NCBI GenBank assembly: GCA_009917555.1
Contig: QZDX01000017.1
Span: 1 to 64,000 of the forward strand
Direction of reading: 5' to 3'
DNA: 64,000 nucleotides
From: a bacterium 1XD21-13
Lineage (GTDB): Bacteria; Bacillota; Clostridia; Lachnospirales; Lachnospiraceae
Program-made: the position numbers and the translations under genes
Shown: piece by piece, positions 62,533 through 64,000 of the stretch
Layout of the letters: each line of letters opens with the position of its first letter
Numbering within the stretch: position 1 is the first letter of the stretch
Notes under the pieces: model-generated
The model's database searches: none
The model's input: the letters and a program-made list of their open reading frames with translations, nothing else
Told to the model about the DNA's origin: nothing

Positions 62533-62563
62533 TTCCTGTGAAATCAAACGGACCTCACAGGAA
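62533..62563. promoter_or_regulatory. Inverted repeat upstream of galK, candidate operator
   Basis: TTCCTGTGA (62533-62541) and TCACAGGAA (62555-62563), exact 9-base arms, 13-base spacer. About 50 bases before the galK start; a GalR/LacI- or GntR-type repressor could bind. No regulator gene is adjacent. Confidence 0.5.
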
Positions 62564-62594
62564 AACAACAGAGCATTTATAGTTTCAGTATAAT

Positions 62595-62626
62595 AAAAAA
62601 AAGAGCGCCTGTCCACACAGACGCTC
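62595..62626 (-). terminator. Terminator of the amino-acid ABC transporter operon
   Basis: Minus strand GAGCGTCTGT pairs with ACAGGCGCTC around GTGG, followed by eight T (62602-62595), 15 bases after the ATPase stop codon. Confidence 0.92.
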
Positions 62627-62640
62627 ATAATTATTAAAAA

Positions 62641-63363
62641 TTATAAAACCTTTGATAAAAAGTCCTGAAGCCTGGGATCTTTCGGATGCTCAAAGAACTC
62701 CTTGGGCGTGTTCTCCTCCTTGATCACACCTTCATCCATAAAGATAACCCTGGTCCCCACCTCTCTGGCAAAGCCCATCTCATGGGTTACAACCACCATA
62801 GTCATGCCATCCCTGGCAAGCTGCTTCATCAGCTCTAAAACCTCGCCTACCATCTCCGGGTCCAGCGCAGAAGTTGGCTCGTCAAAGAGCATTACCTTGG
62901 GCTTCATGGCAAGGGAACGCACAATGGCAATTCTCTGCTTCTGTCCGCCGGAGAGCTGGATGGGATACACATCTGCCTTATCCTCCAGGTTCACCAGCCG
63001 AAGAAGCCGCATAGCCTCTTCCTCCGCCTCTGCCTTTGTCATCAGCTTCTGCTGCACCGGCGCCAGCATAATATTCTTTTTCACCGTCAAATTGGCAAAC
63101 AGGTTAAAATGCTGAAACACCATTCCCATATGGCGCCGCACCTTATTGATATCCACGTGGGGAGAGGTAACCTCCTCCCCGTCAAAGGTGATCGTTCCGC
63201 TGGTAGGCTGCTCCAGCAAATTCAGACAGCGAAGAAAGGTGGACTTTCCGGAGCCGGAGGGGCCTACGATTACTACCTTTTCTCCCGGCTTAATATGAGC
63301 GTCAATGTGGGAGATTACCTGATTGTCTCCAAAGGTCTTTGTCAAATCCTTAACGTATATCAC
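62641..63363 (-). CDS. glnQ: Polar amino-acid ABC transporter ATPase
   Basis: 240 residues, GTG start after AGGAGG. Walker [11 protein letters not shown]-loop [16 protein letters not shown], signature LSGGQKQR, Walker [15 protein letters not shown], switch His VVTHEMGFA. The FQHFNLF and [12 protein letters not shown] pattern is the HisP/GlnQ group. Powers uptake of a polar amino acid such as glutamine, cystine or arginine. Overlaps the permease gene by 14 bases. Confidence 0.95.
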   Translation of the reverse strand: MIYVKDLTKTFGDNQVISHIDAHIKPGEKVVIVGPSGSGKSTFLRCLNLLEQPTSGTITFDGEEVTSPHVDINKVRRHMGMVFQHFNLFANLTVKKNIMLAPVQQKLMTKAEAEEEAMRLLRLVNLEDKADVYPIQLSGGQKQRIAIVRSLAMKPKVMLFDEPTSALDPEMVGEVLELMKQLARDGMTMVVVTHEMGFAREVGTRVIFMDEGVIKEENTPKEFFEHPKDPRLQDFLSKVL

Positions 63364-64000
63364 TTGCTCTCAGCCTCCTCTCCATTTTGCCCAGAAGCCA
63401 GCTTAAAACCAGAACCATAGCCAGATACATCAATGCAATAGCGATAAAAGGTACCAGTGCCTGATAGGTATTGGCCTGGATAATCATAGCCCCCTTGGTC
63501 AAATCCTTTAACCCGATTACCGTCACAATGGAGGTTTCCTTAAGCAGTGTGATCAGCTCATTTCCAAGAGCTGGAAGCACATTTTTAAATGCCTGGGGAA
63601 TAATGATATGGCGCATGGTGCTCACATAATTCAGCCCCAGAGAACGCCCCGCCTCCATCTGGCCTTTGTCAATGGACATAATGCCGGAGCGGACAATTTC
63701 CGCCACATAAGCGCCGGAATTGATTCCGAAAGCCAGCACTGCACAGCGAATCAGGTTCCCGTCCGTAGCCCTTGCAGATCCGGGAAACAGAATTGGCCAG
63801 ATAACGAACCACATGATCAAAAGCTGCACCATCATAGGCGTTCCCCGAACCACAGTCAGGTAAAGCTTACAGATTCCATTGAGAATCCGCAGCAGAATCC
63901 CCCTGCGGTTCTCCGGCTGCTGATCGTGTGCGGACCGGACAACCGCCACCAGCACTCCCAGTATCAGGCCCAAAACAAGGGCAAGCACAGTTACCAGGAG
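63350..64000 (-). CDS. Polar amino-acid ABC transporter permease (5' end outside window)
   Basis: At least 216 residues; the frame is open to the window edge, upstream of an internal GTG at 63988. HisM/GlnP type: membrane helices, [16 protein letters not shown] (typical RGTPxxVQ motif), [50 protein letters not shown], which is the EAA loop contacting the ATPase. Probably preceded by a substrate-binding protein gene outside the window. Confidence 0.93.
   Translation of the reverse strand, partial: LLVTVLALVLGLILGVLVAVVRSAHDQQPENRRGILLRILNGICKLYLTVVRGTPMMVQLLIMWFVIWPILFPGSARATDGNLIRCAVLAFGINSGAYVAEIVRSGIMSIDKGQMEAGRSLGLNYVSTMRHIIIPQAFKNVLPALGNELITLLKETSIVTVIGLKDLTKGAMIIQANTYQALVPFIAIALMYLAMVLVLSWLLGKMERRLRASDIR

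Overview
The window looks like chromosome of a Gram-positive Clostridia bacterium, most likely Lachnospiraceae. The grounds are strong AGGAGG-type ribosome binding sites, sigma-A-like promoters (TTGACA / TATAAT, 17-bp spacers), the conserved ecfA1-ecfA2-ecfT-truA-rplM-rpsI block, a vanG-type cluster, an [FeFe]-hydrogenase maturase and many families common in gut Firmicutes. GC content is moderate, with clearly AT-richer islands. No tRNA, rRNA, CRISPR array or intact insertion sequence was found.

Layout. 1-830: 3' end of a tyrosine integrase that abuts the 3' end of rpsI, so an integrative element probably continues beyond the left edge. 832-5340: ribosomal protein, pseudouridine synthase and ECF vitamin-transporter operon. 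5340-24485: mostly housekeeping genes (carbamate kinase, hydG, dinB, coaX, a MecA-like transpeptidase, PHP phosphoesterase, MATE pump with an AraC regulator, degV, pheA, folC), ending in an AT-rich two-gene unit of an AAA/OLD-like ATPase and a putative PD-(D/E)XK protein that may be an antiphage system. 24686-29645: a potassium uptake module (trkH plus a shortened KdpD and KdpE). 29739-35960: a vanG-type D-Ala-D-Ser cluster (vanR-vanS / vanG-vanXY-vanT), with VanT split into separate membrane and racemase proteins. 35981-38112: a decamer repeat array, pyrI-pyrB and a PH-domain gene. 38147-43678: an AT-rich beta-glucoside PTS operon with a divergent PRD activator around a large perfect palindrome. 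43696-57082: rnpB and housekeeping genes (methyltransferases, asnA, nth, a second truA, cold-shock protein, M23 peptidase). 57206-60997: a graveyard of conflict genes: broken fic, frameshifted hepT with its mntA partner, a scar of a deleted type I restriction system, an Imm42-like immunity gene and an unusual HExxH protein. 61318-64000: galK and a polar amino-acid ABC transporter.

How the parts work together. Two sensor/regulator pairs lie back to back: KdpDE probably controls potassium uptake and VanRS the change of peptidoglycan precursor to D-Ala-D-Ser. VanG makes D-Ala-D-Ser, VanTr supplies D-Ser, VanTm is the membrane part of the racemase system, and VanXY removes normal D-Ala-ending precursors. 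The PTS proteins import and phosphorylate a beta-glucoside, the GH1 enzyme hydrolyses it, and the PRD regulator senses PTS flux. The strongest leads for something undescribed are the ATPase/nuclease-like pair (22525-24485), the HExxH protein (60056-60874), the cysteine-rich protein coupled to hydG (8202-8465), the decamer array after pyrI, and the palindromes at 25098 and 41627.
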